Shown here one piece after another: positions 1 to 8,780 of a DNA stretch of 36,929 nt. The notes beneath the pieces are model-generated. The model saw only the letters and a list, made by a program, of their open reading frames with translations, ran no database searches and was not told where the DNA came from. The stretch is taken from assembly GCA_905233455.1 (NCBI GenBank), contig CAJOES010000004.1, positions 1 to 36,929 on the forward strand. Reading direction: 5' to 3'. Origin of the DNA: an uncultured Synergistales bacterium (GTDB lineage Bacteria; Synergistota; Synergistia; Synergistales; Aminobacteriaceae). Position numbers and translations under genes: made by a program. The stretch's first letter is position 1, and every line of letters begins with the position of its first letter.

Positions 1-121
1 CGTCGTAGTACATATCATCAATATCCATATCTATATTGTCATTTACTACGGCAAATGCGGACGACACAGCAAATATCACCGCCAGCACAGAAAGAAAAAC
101 TACATAAATTTTTCTGTTCAA
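1..121 (-). CDS. Partial secreted protein (N-terminus only, runs off left edge); TTG start, signal peptide, acidic mature start
   Basis: Reverse complement reads AGGAGG-AAAAGATT-TTG, then MNRKIYVVFLSVLAVIFAVSSAFAVVNDNIDMDIDDMYYD (hydrophobic core plus AFA cleavage-like site). Confidence 0.6.
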   Translation of the reverse strand, partial: MNRKIYVVFLSVLAVIFAVSSAFAVVNDNIDMDIDDMYYD

Positions 122-451
122 AATCTTTTCCTCCTTTATCAAAACAAAAACAGTTTCATTAAACTTTATTCTAAATACCTTTATCCTTCCCTGTTAAAGT
201 CCGTCCTTCCCCTATAAGGACAGACCATTAACGCAAATATTTTCTGAACTGTATATTCACCTCCTGCTATATTCCTTCAACTGTCCTTATGATGTGCTGT
301 CGGAATATAATTTTTCATTTTCATTTTCGGGCGGAAGACCTGAAGTTTAAGGACAGTATTTAATGTTTATGTACGCCGTAATGACGAAAATTATACACGC
401 AGAAACCAGCAAAACGCAATCATAAGCCCTTTTATGCGGTATATTATCCGA

Positions 452-1594
452 ATGAAAAACGTTACTGGAATTATCGCAGAACTGAATCCCCTGCACAACG
501 GACATGAAGCACTAATATCTTCAGCCGTCTCAAAGTCAGAAGCATGTATAGTGATACTCTCCTCAAACTTCACGCAGAGAGGCAGCCCGGCAATCACAGG
601 CAAATTCACGCGGGCAGCAATGGCCGTGAATGCAGGCGCGGATCTCGTGATTGAACTTCCGTTCCTGTTCGCATGTTCCGCAGGTCAGGACTTCGCACGG
701 GGAGCAGTGGGACTTCTAGCACGCACGCACATAGCCGACCGCATCACATTCGGCATGGAGAACCCCGAATATCCCTTCAGCACTCTTCTTGACGCTCTTG
801 ACTCTCCGGAATATTCGCGGGCACTAAGGCAGGAATTAGGCCGGGGGGCATCATACCCGAAAGCTAGTGCTCTGGCTCTGGAATGTATTTTGCCGGGCAG
901 CAGTGAGTTCATCTCGAAGCCCAACAACATGCTTGCAGTGTCGTACATGCGGGAAATACGGAAGAATCATTACGGGCTTGAAGTTATGCCGGTAAAGCGT
1001 GATGGGGCAGTATCCAGCAGAATTATACGTGAAGATATGCGCGCCAATCTCGGAATGATTCCGCAATATTCGCGTGAACTGCTGTTATGCGCGGAATGTG
1101 AAGGAAGGCTGTGTGATGATGGCAGGTTGTGGCCGTTATTGCAGGGAGTATTCATCAGGAACAGTGCTGAAGACTTGCGGAAGGTTTACGGCATTGATGA
1201 GGGGATTGAAGGGCTTATGCTCAGACACTGGAGAGACGCTAAAGGGCTTGATGACTTCATCGGGCGGTGCGTATGCGCAAGATATACACGTGCGCATATT
1301 CGCAGGAGGCTGATATATATTCTTCTTGGCCTTGACCGCTGGGAAGTTTCCGGAGCTTTAAGGGCCGGCGTTCCGTATGCCAGGGTTCTGGCGTTCAATG
1401 CAAAAGGCAGAAAGTTATTGCGGGAATGTGCGGACAGATCCGAAGTGAAGGTCATTACGCGTCTTGCTGATGCTGAAGGAAGGACAGGAAAATATTTTGC
1501 TGGTGTAGAGTTCAGAGCCTCGCAGGTGTATGAACTGCTGATGAACAATCCCGACATGAACAGAGAAACTCACAGAGTGCTACAATTCCCCTAA
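452..1594 (+). CDS. tmcAL: tRNA(Met) cytidine acetate ligase / nucleotidyltransferase family (TmcAL, YlbM-like)
   Basis: MKNVTGIIAELNPLHNGHEALI with HxGH-like nucleotidyltransferase motif, SNFTQRGSPAI, SRIIRE; start moved from 434 to 452 by family N-terminus. Confidence 0.85.
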   Translation: MKNVTGIIAELNPLHNGHEALISSAVSKSEACIVILSSNFTQRGSPAITGKFTRAAMAVNAGADLVIELPFLFACSAGQDFARGAVGLLARTHIADRITFGMENPEYPFSTLLDALDSPEYSRALRQELGRGASYPKASALALECILPGSSEFISKPNNMLAVSYMREIRKNHYGLEVMPVKRDGAVSSRIIREDMRANLGMIPQYSRELLLCAECEGRLCDDGRLWPLLQGVFIRNSAEDLRKVYGIDEGIEGLMLRHWRDAKGLDDFIGRCVCARYTRAHIRRRLIYILLGLDRWEVSGALRAGVPYARVLAFNAKGRKLLRECADRSEVKVITRLADAEGRTGKYFAGVEFRASQVYELLMNNPDMNRETHRVLQFP

Positions 1595-1620
1595 AAATTT
1601 ACAGGAGATGCGTTATTTAT

Positions 1621-3480
1621 ATGTCAAGAAAAATTTTTGCATGTGTATTCTTTCTGGCTGTAACTGCATGTGCGTTTTACGGCCTTTGCCCCCGCGTTAA
1701 ACTTGAAGCAGAAAATAACAACGTCGCAATCATGGCAGATTACCGAGAAATATCAACGCTGGCGAAAAATTCCGGGCTTTCCGTCGATGACGCTATAGCC
1801 GTACTCATACGGAACGGCGTAACAGGAATGATGGTCAGCGAGCTTACCGGCGACAACATAGAGCACGGAGTCGGCCAGGCAGAGATCAAGACGATACGAG
1901 ACCCCGAAAGAGGCACGGAAGGCACAGCAATATCAATTTCCCAGGCAAGCCCGCACAACGAACTCCTCAATAAATGGTTACGGATAAGATTTGCGCTGTC
2001 AGATGACAGCACCGGCCCGGTAATACTTCCCATGCCGACAAACATGCTCAGGAACTCCGGAATCATTCCCGACATTGACGGGCTTGAAGCCGCAAAACGT
2101 TCCGGACTGCACATATTCTACCGGCCAGCACCGTCTCCCGGCCATCTCTCCGAACGCGCTTCCGTCATGCTCCGTGAGGTGAATGCGAAATACCCCGTGA
2201 GTCTGTTCTCTCCTTCAGGCGAATACGTTTCAGGTTATCCCGATGTCAGCAAAATGTCCCGTGCGGCACATGAACTTCATATCCCCGTTGCCGCAATAGA
2301 GTTTTCCCGGCAGGTTGGCGAGGCACAGCTCAACGCACAGTCATCACCGTTATTGATGCCCCTGCACAGCGTAACGAATGAGGAAATGACTGCAAGGCGC
2401 ATATCCCGCAGTGCATTACGGGACAGGCTGATACGTGCGGCGGTTGAACGTTCCGTGAGGTTACTGCTGTTACGGACCGCCCCCCCTAACACGTCAAACT
2501 TTCTGTTTCAGGATTTCGCGGAGGAAGTCAGGCTTCTCGGCGAGGGCTTGAAGTCCCGCGGCTATAATCTCGTGTGGCCTGAACCAGTGTTCTACGGTGC
2601 GGATCTTCACGCGAGCATATTCACGGCATGGGCATTATCGGCAGTTCTTATGTTCTGTTTATGGCGGTATCTTGTGCGTATGGGCATGAACGGCAACAGG
2701 ACATGCGGAATAATATTTGCGTGTGCGGATATAGTTCTTGCGCTTGGGATATTCTTTGTGCCGTCAGCTGCGAGATTGGCCGGTGCGCTTACAGCCCCGT
2801 TGATCGCGGTTGAAGCCTCACTGCTGGCAATGGACAGCAACAGGAGCAGAAATATTCTTGTATCGTTCGTGTTCGCGGTGGTGTGCGGCCTGGCTCTTGC
2901 GTCATATTTCAGCACAACAAGGTACATGCTAAGGCTTGCGACGTTCTCAGGCGTGAAACTGACTCTGATACTTCCTCCGGTTCTGGTTCTTCTGCATGAT
3001 CTCAAGAGACGCATACACCCCGAAGGACTGACAGAGATTCTTTCGCGTCCGCCGTTATGGGGTGAACTTGTGCTGATAGGGACTCTTCTTGTTGGTGTAG
3101 GGTTAATCATATTCAGGAGCGGCAATGTGGCATTCATACCGGGCTTTGAGGCAGTGATACGCAATACCCTTGAGCGTGTATTGATACTCCGGCCAAGAAC
3201 CCGTGAAGTATTCATCGGTTATCCGTCAGTATTGTTATTGTGCTATCTGGTGAGGAACAAACTTTTTGCCCATTACCGTGAAATCTTCAGGATAGGCGTT
3301 GCGCTGGGTTTCTCGTCGGTGGTAAACAGCTTCTGCCACTTTCACACGCCGTTAATGTTAATCCTTCTGCGTGAGTTTAATGGGTTATGGACGGGCTTAA
3401 TCGTCGGGCTTATTGCTGTATGTCTGGTGAAGTTCGTCGTAATCCCGTTATTGCGTCTGATACGTCCCGTAATATCATGA
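1621..3480 (+). CDS. DUF5693-family multi-pass membrane protein
   Basis: 619 aa ORF, N-terminal signal/TM, extracytoplasmic domain then many TM helices; position directly before csaB with ATGA overlap. Confidence 0.6.
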   Translation: MSRKIFACVFFLAVTACAFYGLCPRVKLEAENNNVAIMADYREISTLAKNSGLSVDDAIAVLIRNGVTGMMVSELTGDNIEHGVGQAEIKTIRDPERGTEGTAISISQASPHNELLNKWLRIRFALSDDSTGPVILPMPTNMLRNSGIIPDIDGLEAAKRSGLHIFYRPAPSPGHLSERASVMLREVNAKYPVSLFSPSGEYVSGYPDVSKMSRAAHELHIPVAAIEFSRQVGEAQLNAQSSPLLMPLHSVTNEEMTARRISRSALRDRLIRAAVERSVRLLLLRTAPPNTSNFLFQDFAEEVRLLGEGLKSRGYNLVWPEPVFYGADLHASIFTAWALSAVLMFCLWRYLVRMGMNGNRTCGIIFACADIVLALGIFFVPSAARLAGALTAPLIAVEASLLAMDSNRSRNILVSFVFAVVCGLALASYFSTTRYMLRLATFSGVKLTLILPPVLVLLHDLKRRIHPEGLTEILSRPPLWGELVLIGTLLVGVGLIIFRSGNVAFIPGFEAVIRNTLERVLILRPRTREVFIGYPSVLLLCYLVRNKLFAHYREIFRIGVALGFSSVVNSFCHFHTPLMLILLREFNGLWTGLIVGLIAVCLVKFVVIPLLRLIRPVIS

Positions 3481-4484
3481 GGCGTTACCGTGCAGCATTG
3501 CTGGGGTATTACGGCTTCGGCAATCTAGGTGATGAGCTGCTTCTTCGTGCATGTCTTGAGCTGTTCGGCAGGTACGGTCTTGAACGCGAAAATATTATAG
3601 TGCTGTCGAATGCTCCGGAAGATACATCAGGAACTTTCGGTGTTGCGTCGGTCAGCAGGTGGCGTTACCGTGATGTTGCGAGGGTACTGCGTCAAAGTGA
3701 TTCTCTTGTGCTTGGAGGCGGAGGACTCTTTCAGGACACTACAAGCGTGATGTCTTGCGTATGGTATTGGGGCATTGTGCGTCTGGCGAAATTTCTCGGC
3801 TGTAAGGTTTTTGCGCTGGGTCAGTCGATCGGGCCGCTGAAGTCCGGACTCTCCCGAATGCTTGCAGGTGATGCGCTGAGGGTCTGCAGGAAAGTTCATG
3901 TGCGTGATGATGCCTCATTAAGGATTGCGGAGTCTCTGAAGTGCCGTGATGTGATTCCCGGCGGGGACTTGGTGATGACGCTGAAACCCCGCACAGGTGA
4001 TACCCCTCTTCATTTCCCCCCTAACTTAGGGGGGACGATAGGGGGTAACGACACATGCAGAATCAAAAAGGGAATAATGCTCCTCAATCTAAGGCCGTGC
4101 GCAGAACTGCAACATTACACGGATATTATTGCACCCCATATCGGCGCAGACACAATCGGCGCGGCACTGTCAGATGAGGACATGAAGGCTCTTGCGTCAT
4201 TGAAGCTCTCACGTGTGGTACGCATTAAGACTCTCGGCGAAGCTCAAGAATTATGGGCTGATGCGTGTTCGGCTGTCGGTATGCGTCTGCATTTCGGCGT
4301 ATTGTCCCGGATATTCCGGACTCCTCTGGCACTCATGCCCTATGACGTTAAGGTCAGAGAATTCGCGGGACAGTCCGGAGTCCCCTGCATTGACGGTGAA
4401 TGGCTTGAACCTGTAATGCCACGTGAAATCCCTGAAGATGACTGCAATGCTGAAGGGATTTGCCGTGAAATCATTTCGCTATGA
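3477..4484 (+). CDS. csaB: Polysaccharide pyruvyl transferase CsaB
   Basis: LLGYYGFGNLGDELLLRA, LVLGGGGLFQDTTS, LGQSIGPL, MRLHFGVLS motifs; ATGA overlap with upstream stop. Confidence 0.85.
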   Translation: MRRYRAALLGYYGFGNLGDELLLRACLELFGRYGLERENIIVLSNAPEDTSGTFGVASVSRWRYRDVARVLRQSDSLVLGGGGLFQDTTSVMSCVWYWGIVRLAKFLGCKVFALGQSIGPLKSGLSRMLAGDALRVCRKVHVRDDASLRIAESLKCRDVIPGGDLVMTLKPRTGDTPLHFPPNLGGTIGGNDTCRIKKGIMLLNLRPCAELQHYTDIIAPHIGADTIGAALSDEDMKALASLKLSRVVRIKTLGEAQELWADACSAVGMRLHFGVLSRIFRTPLALMPYDVKVREFAGQSGVPCIDGEWLEPVMPREIPEDDCNAEGICREIISL

Positions 4485-4496
4485 TAAAATTTGCAC

Positions 4497-5573
4497 ATGG
4501 ACAAGCGCAGGATTAACGAAATAGGATTAAGGTATGTAGAGAGCCTGAAACTTTACGAGGAATACGCCTCAAGAATACGCAATCTCATTCAGGATTTGGT
4601 TGAAATTGAGGGAGTTGAATTTTACGCTATTGAAGGCTGGGCAGAACCTCCCGCAGAACTTTTGCGCATACTCTCATCGCTTGAAGAAAAAGATCTGTCC
4701 GGTGTTGATCTTGTTACTATAAGGGTATTATTGCGTTTCCCTGAAGATGTCCTCAGAATTGAGGAGCTTGTGAAATCAGAATTCCAGATTGATGATACTC
4801 GTTCAGTTCCCTCAAGCGGACTGGAAGATCCTTACCGTTTCGGTTATCCCGCTGTAGTGTATATCCTTGCGCTGTCGGAATCCCGGTCATCTCTGCGGGA
4901 ATGGGCAAAGTATAAGGATTTGAGCTTCAGGCTTGAGTTGCGTACAATGCTTCAGGAGGCATGGGCTACGATATTCCCGAAAGTCAATCAGACGGTAGGC
5001 ACGCTGTCAGAGAAGAAATTAACCCGTGAGCTTGTGCTTCTTGCAGCACTGCTTGAGAAAGCAGATCAGGGGTTCTTGACTTTGCGCAACGAGATCAAGG
5101 ACGAGGCACTTTTAGTCCCGCCGTCAAACCAGCTCGGCAACAAAAAACAGGAAGCTGTTAATGCCGAAAAACTATTTACCGATGAAGAGCTGTATAACCT
5201 TTTCCGTGATGATCCTTCACTTCTTGGCCGCTGGAATGCCGTAACGATTGAGGCGGGATTCCCGGAATTCACGCCGAGTGCCGATTATCTTCGCGAGAGT
5301 TTTTCGCACCTGTGCAATATTCTCAGGGTTTCGGGAATTGATACGCTTTCGGATGTCAAGAAATTTCTTGCCGACATGGAGAATGACAGCAAAGGACTTC
5401 AGCAGCTCAAGACCATTCATGATACTTTCAGGCAAAATGCAAACTGGCGTATGGATCCTTTCTCCGCATTGTTCCTTCTTGTACTGAATTTCAGGTGGGA
5501 AGAATTACGGTATAAGGATTTAGTGAAACTGAACATAAAGAAAGGTTCAGACAGAATCAGCGGCATAGATTAA
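4497..5573 (+). CDS. Divergent RelA/SpoT-like (nucleotidyltransferase-fold) protein with degenerate catalytic motifs and an uncharacterised C-terminal extension
   Basis: By-eye alignment to small alarmone synthetases: DLVTIRVLLRFPEDV ~ D-[IL]-x-G-x-R, FGYPAVVYIL ~ GYRSxH, LELRTMLQEAWATIF ~ EIQIRT..(N)FWATIEH. Confidence 0.6.
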   Translation: MDKRRINEIGLRYVESLKLYEEYASRIRNLIQDLVEIEGVEFYAIEGWAEPPAELLRILSSLEEKDLSGVDLVTIRVLLRFPEDVLRIEELVKSEFQIDDTRSVPSSGLEDPYRFGYPAVVYILALSESRSSLREWAKYKDLSFRLELRTMLQEAWATIFPKVNQTVGTLSEKKLTRELVLLAALLEKADQGFLTLRNEIKDEALLVPPSNQLGNKKQEAVNAEKLFTDEELYNLFRDDPSLLGRWNAVTIEAGFPEFTPSADYLRESFSHLCNILRVSGIDTLSDVKKFLADMENDSKGLQQLKTIHDTFRQNANWRMDPFSALFLLVLNFRWEELRYKDLVKLNIKKGSDRISGID

Positions 5574-5589
5574 CAGGAGGAAAAGAAAA

Positions 5590-6222
5590 ATGATGCGCAG
5601 TATGATTTTATGGGGGATAGTCTCATACATTATAGGCTCGTTCCCTACAGGCTATGTAGTAACGAAACTCTTTCACCGCGATGAATCCGGAAAGCTCGAC
5701 CGTCTCGACATAAGGACTATAGGCTCTCATGCAACCGGCGCAACAAACGTCCGGCGCGCTATGGGTTCTGCATGGTCATGGTTCACGGCAGTAGTTGATA
5801 TGCTGAAGGGTGCGTTTGCGCTGCTTCTTGCGGCTCATCTCGTCCCTGCAGAATCTCAGGAGGCAGTAATGGCTCTGTCTGCATTCATGGTCGTTATCGG
5901 GCACAATTACCCGGTGTGGCTTGGGTTTCACGGCGGAAAGGGAGTTGCTACTACTTACGGTACGCTGTTCTTCATATGGCCGTATGAATCTTTTGCTGTT
6001 GTACTTATGTGCGCGGCTGTAATGTTCGCGGTAAGGCATATCACGCACTATGCTTCCCTTGCGTCAATGCTATCACTTATAGCCATGCCTATATTCTTTG
6101 CTATGCTGGGTGCTCCGGGCGTGTTTATCCTGATCTCTGCAATACTGGCAGTATTATGCGTCTTCAGGCACAGAACCAACATAGTACGGCTGATGCACGG
6201 AACGGAAAACAAACTGAAGTAG
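5590..6222 (+). CDS. plsY: Acyl-phosphate:glycerol-3-phosphate acyltransferase
   Basis: SYIIGSFPTGYVV, GSHATGATNVRRAMG, GHNYPVWLGFHGGKGVATTYG motifs; GGAGG RBS. Confidence 0.93.
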   Translation: MMRSMILWGIVSYIIGSFPTGYVVTKLFHRDESGKLDRLDIRTIGSHATGATNVRRAMGSAWSWFTAVVDMLKGAFALLLAAHLVPAESQEAVMALSAFMVVIGHNYPVWLGFHGGKGVATTYGTLFFIWPYESFAVVLMCAAVMFAVRHITHYASLASMLSLIAMPIFFAMLGAPGVFILISAILAVLCVFRHRTNIVRLMHGTENKLK

Positions 6223-6232
6223 AATTGAATGC

Positions 6233-6266
6233 AGGCTCCCGTAAATAATGCGGGGGCTATATTTTT
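6233..6266 (+). terminator. Rho-independent terminator after plsY
   Basis: GCTCCCG (6235-6241) / CGGGGGC (6251-6257) hairpin followed by TATATTTTT. Confidence 0.65.
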
Positions 6267-7306
6267 ATCCTCCCGGAACCCGGAACAAACTCACCGACAA
6301 TTTCAGCTCTCTCAAAACCTTTAAGCCTCGCATGATTCAGTATCTCTTCCGCGCTGTCAGGACTCACGGCAAGCAGTAATCCTCCCGAAGTCTGCGGATC
6401 AAATATCACGTCCATGATTGTGCGTTCGCATGTGCCGTCGATGAATCCCTCATAGGCATCACGATTCCTGTAGCTCCCTTCAGGTATCAGCCCCATGTCT
6501 GCAAGCTCCTGAACTCCCGCGATAACCGGAAGACTCTGCGCGAATATCCTGCAGTCCAGATTGTCCCCAAGCATGTCCAGCAGATGACCGGCAAGCCCGA
6601 AGCCGGTAACGTCCGTAGCCGCATGAACCTTAGCGTGAAGACCGTCCGGAAGGGATAACATGTTCAGTGCTGTCATGCTGTGCATTGCTTCAGTTATCGT
6701 TGACTCGTCCTCTGTCATGTCAGCCTTGATTGCTGTAACAGCTATTCCTGTACCAAGCGGTTTGGTCAGTATCAATTTATCCCCCGGCAATGCCCCGGTA
6801 GTCCGCCACAATCTGCCCTTCTCCGTCTCTCCGTACACAACGAGGCCGTATTTAGGTTCGGAGTCCTGTACGCTGTGCCCCCCGGCAAGAAACGCCCCGG
6901 CACTCCTTACGCGCTCAAATCCTCCCTCAAGCACACGGCTCAATACGTCAAGCCCCAGAGTGTCCGCAGGGAAACATACGACATTAAGCGCAACAACCGG
7001 CCTTCCTCCCATAGCGAATACGTCGCTGATAGAATTTGCCGCCGCAATCTGCCCCCACGTGAACGGGTCATCTGATACGGGCGTGATGAAATCTACGGTG
7101 AGAATACCCAGCCGACCGCCGTCGAACTCAAACACTGCCGCATCTTCTCCGCTGTTCCATGTTGCCGAGATTCTTTCGCCGTAAACTTGAGGAATGTTCG
7201 CAAGTACTTTATTGAGATCCGCCGGACCTATCTTAGCCGCTCACCCGCTGGAGTGTGATAGCTCGGTTAATCTCTTCTTCTCGTTCTGTGAATCACCGCA
7301 TGACAC
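6257..7306 (-). CDS. selD: Selenide, water dikinase (selenophosphate synthetase), selenoprotein form with in-frame UGA (Sec) at 7241-7243
   Basis: Extending the 292 aa ORF upstream gives GTG start at 7306 with GGAGG 9 nt away and [64 protein letters not shown]...; U lies at the catalytic Cys/Sec position; starts inside 3' end of selB. Confidence 0.93.
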
Positions 7307-8780
7307 GCCCGTTTTCCTCCCTTCTTGTTATGCCTTTGCGGTCAAGATACTCAAGCACAGGGACAATATATTTTCTTGAAGTGTTCAGAATATCTCTTAT
7401 TGATGCAGGAGTTATTATACCGTCAATGCCGCGCAGAATAGTCATCAGCTCCTCTTCAAGCTCATTCACCAGCACCAACCCTTCAGGCAGCAATGCAAGT
7501 TCACCGGAATTTTCCATTGCACGAAATATAGAATCAAATATTTTTGCCGGTAATGTACTCTCCTGCTGAAGTTCATTTCGCGTAACAAGCCTCCATTTAT
7601 GAGACAGGCATATTTTGCGCAGAGTATTTTTGTGTGCGCTGAAAGAATCTTCGGGAATTGCATAAAAATTTTTGTTCTGTGCCGGTGCAGATTCTTCTTC
7701 AGGTTTCGGCGTTTCAGGGAAAATTACCTGTCCTCCTCCTATCGTGATTAACGGGCTGTAGAAACGCAGTATGAACCTCTGCCCGTCCATGCAGACCGCA
7801 GGAGCTTCAAGAATCAGCCTTGCATTACCCTCATTGCCCGGCTCAATCTGTTTCATGCCGCGAAGTGATACCCGCGCAAGAATCTCCGACGTTCCTATAT
7901 GAACATGTACCCTCTGCATGTGCTTCAGCGGTGTCCGGACTCCCGGAAGAATCTTCACGGAGACATTAAGGCGTTTCACCGGCCTGAACTCCCCGGAGCA
8001 TATGACCTCACCGCGAGAAATCTCCCCTGCCGGAACGCCAGCTATATTCAGTGCAGCTCTCTGTCCTGCCCGTGCTGTATGAACCGTCCGTGAATGTATC
8101 TGTATTCCGCGTATCCTCCCGGTATGTCCAGACGGCAGAATTTCAGCAGTATCATTCGTGCTTATGCTTCCGTGATATACCGTTCCGGTTGCGACAGTCC
8201 CGAAACCTGCAATGCTGAATACACGGTCTAAAGGCATGAAGAAATCTCCGGAAGGATCGCGGGGTTTTGCCCTGTCTGCAAGATTCTGAATCTCCATGCG
8301 CAGCAAATCAAGATTTTTGCCCGTAACTGCTGACACTGATATTACCGGCCTTCCTTCAAGAAACGTATTGCGGGTAAATTCCTTCACGTCCTCAAGAAGT
8401 GCAGGTGTCGTTTCTGTTCTGTCCGTCTTAGTGATTACCGTTATGCCGTCATGAATCCCCAGAAGCTGCATTATCGCGAGATGTTCGCGTGTCTGTGGCA
8501 TGATCCCTTCATCCGCCGCAATCACCAGCAATGCCGCATCAACACCTGCCGCCCCTGCAGCCATGTGGCGTATGAATTTCTCGTGTCCCGGAACGTCAAC
8601 TATGCTCACAGTTCTGCCGTCGTCAAGGGACATATGCGCAAACCCAAGCTCTATAGTCATTCCGCGTTTCTTCTCTTCCGGAAGCCGGTCGCAGTTTATG
8701 CCAGTAAGTGCTTCTATTAGTGCCGTCTTGCCGTGATCTATATGGCCTGATGTTGCGATGATTATTGCTGTCTCATTCAC
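7293..8780 (-). CDS. selB: Selenocysteine-specific elongation factor
   Basis: [56 protein letters not shown]-terminal winged-helix-like region; GTG start at 8780 overlapping selA stop. Confidence 0.95.
   Translation of the reverse strand: MNETAIIIATSGHIDHGKTALIEALTGINCDRLPEEKKRGMTIELGFAHMSLDDGRTVSIVDVPGHEKFIRHMAAGAAGVDAALLVIAADEGIMPQTREHLAIMQLLGIHDGITVITKTDRTETTPALLEDVKEFTRNTFLEGRPVISVSAVTGKNLDLLRMEIQNLADRAKPRDPSGDFFMPLDRVFSIAGFGTVATGTVYHGSISTNDTAEILPSGHTGRIRGIQIHSRTVHTARAGQRAALNIAGVPAGEISRGEVICSGEFRPVKRLNVSVKILPGVRTPLKHMQRVHVHIGTSEILARVSLRGMKQIEPGNEGNARLILEAPAVCMDGQRFILRFYSPLITIGGGQVIFPETPKPEEESAPAQNKNFYAIPEDSFSAHKNTLRKICLSHKWRLVTRNELQQESTLPAKIFDSIFRAMENSGELALLPEGLVLVNELEEELMTILRGIDGIITPASIRDILNTSRKYIVPVLEYLDRKGITRREENGRVMR

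Noticed and set aside
2607-3215. Long minus-strand ORF of 202 aa, and other ORFs antisense to confident genes (for example 15084-15443, 25223-25828)
   Set aside because: They overlap well-supported genes, have low-complexity or arginine/serine-rich composition and no recognisable motifs or RBS.
4015-4035. csaB palindrome as a rho-independent terminator
   Set aside because: It lies within a conserved reading frame and has no T tract.
6257-7135. selD as a 5'-truncated pseudogene
   Set aside because: The single upstream interruption is TGA at the known Sec site, with a good GTG start and GGAGG beyond it and a full Sec machinery in the window.
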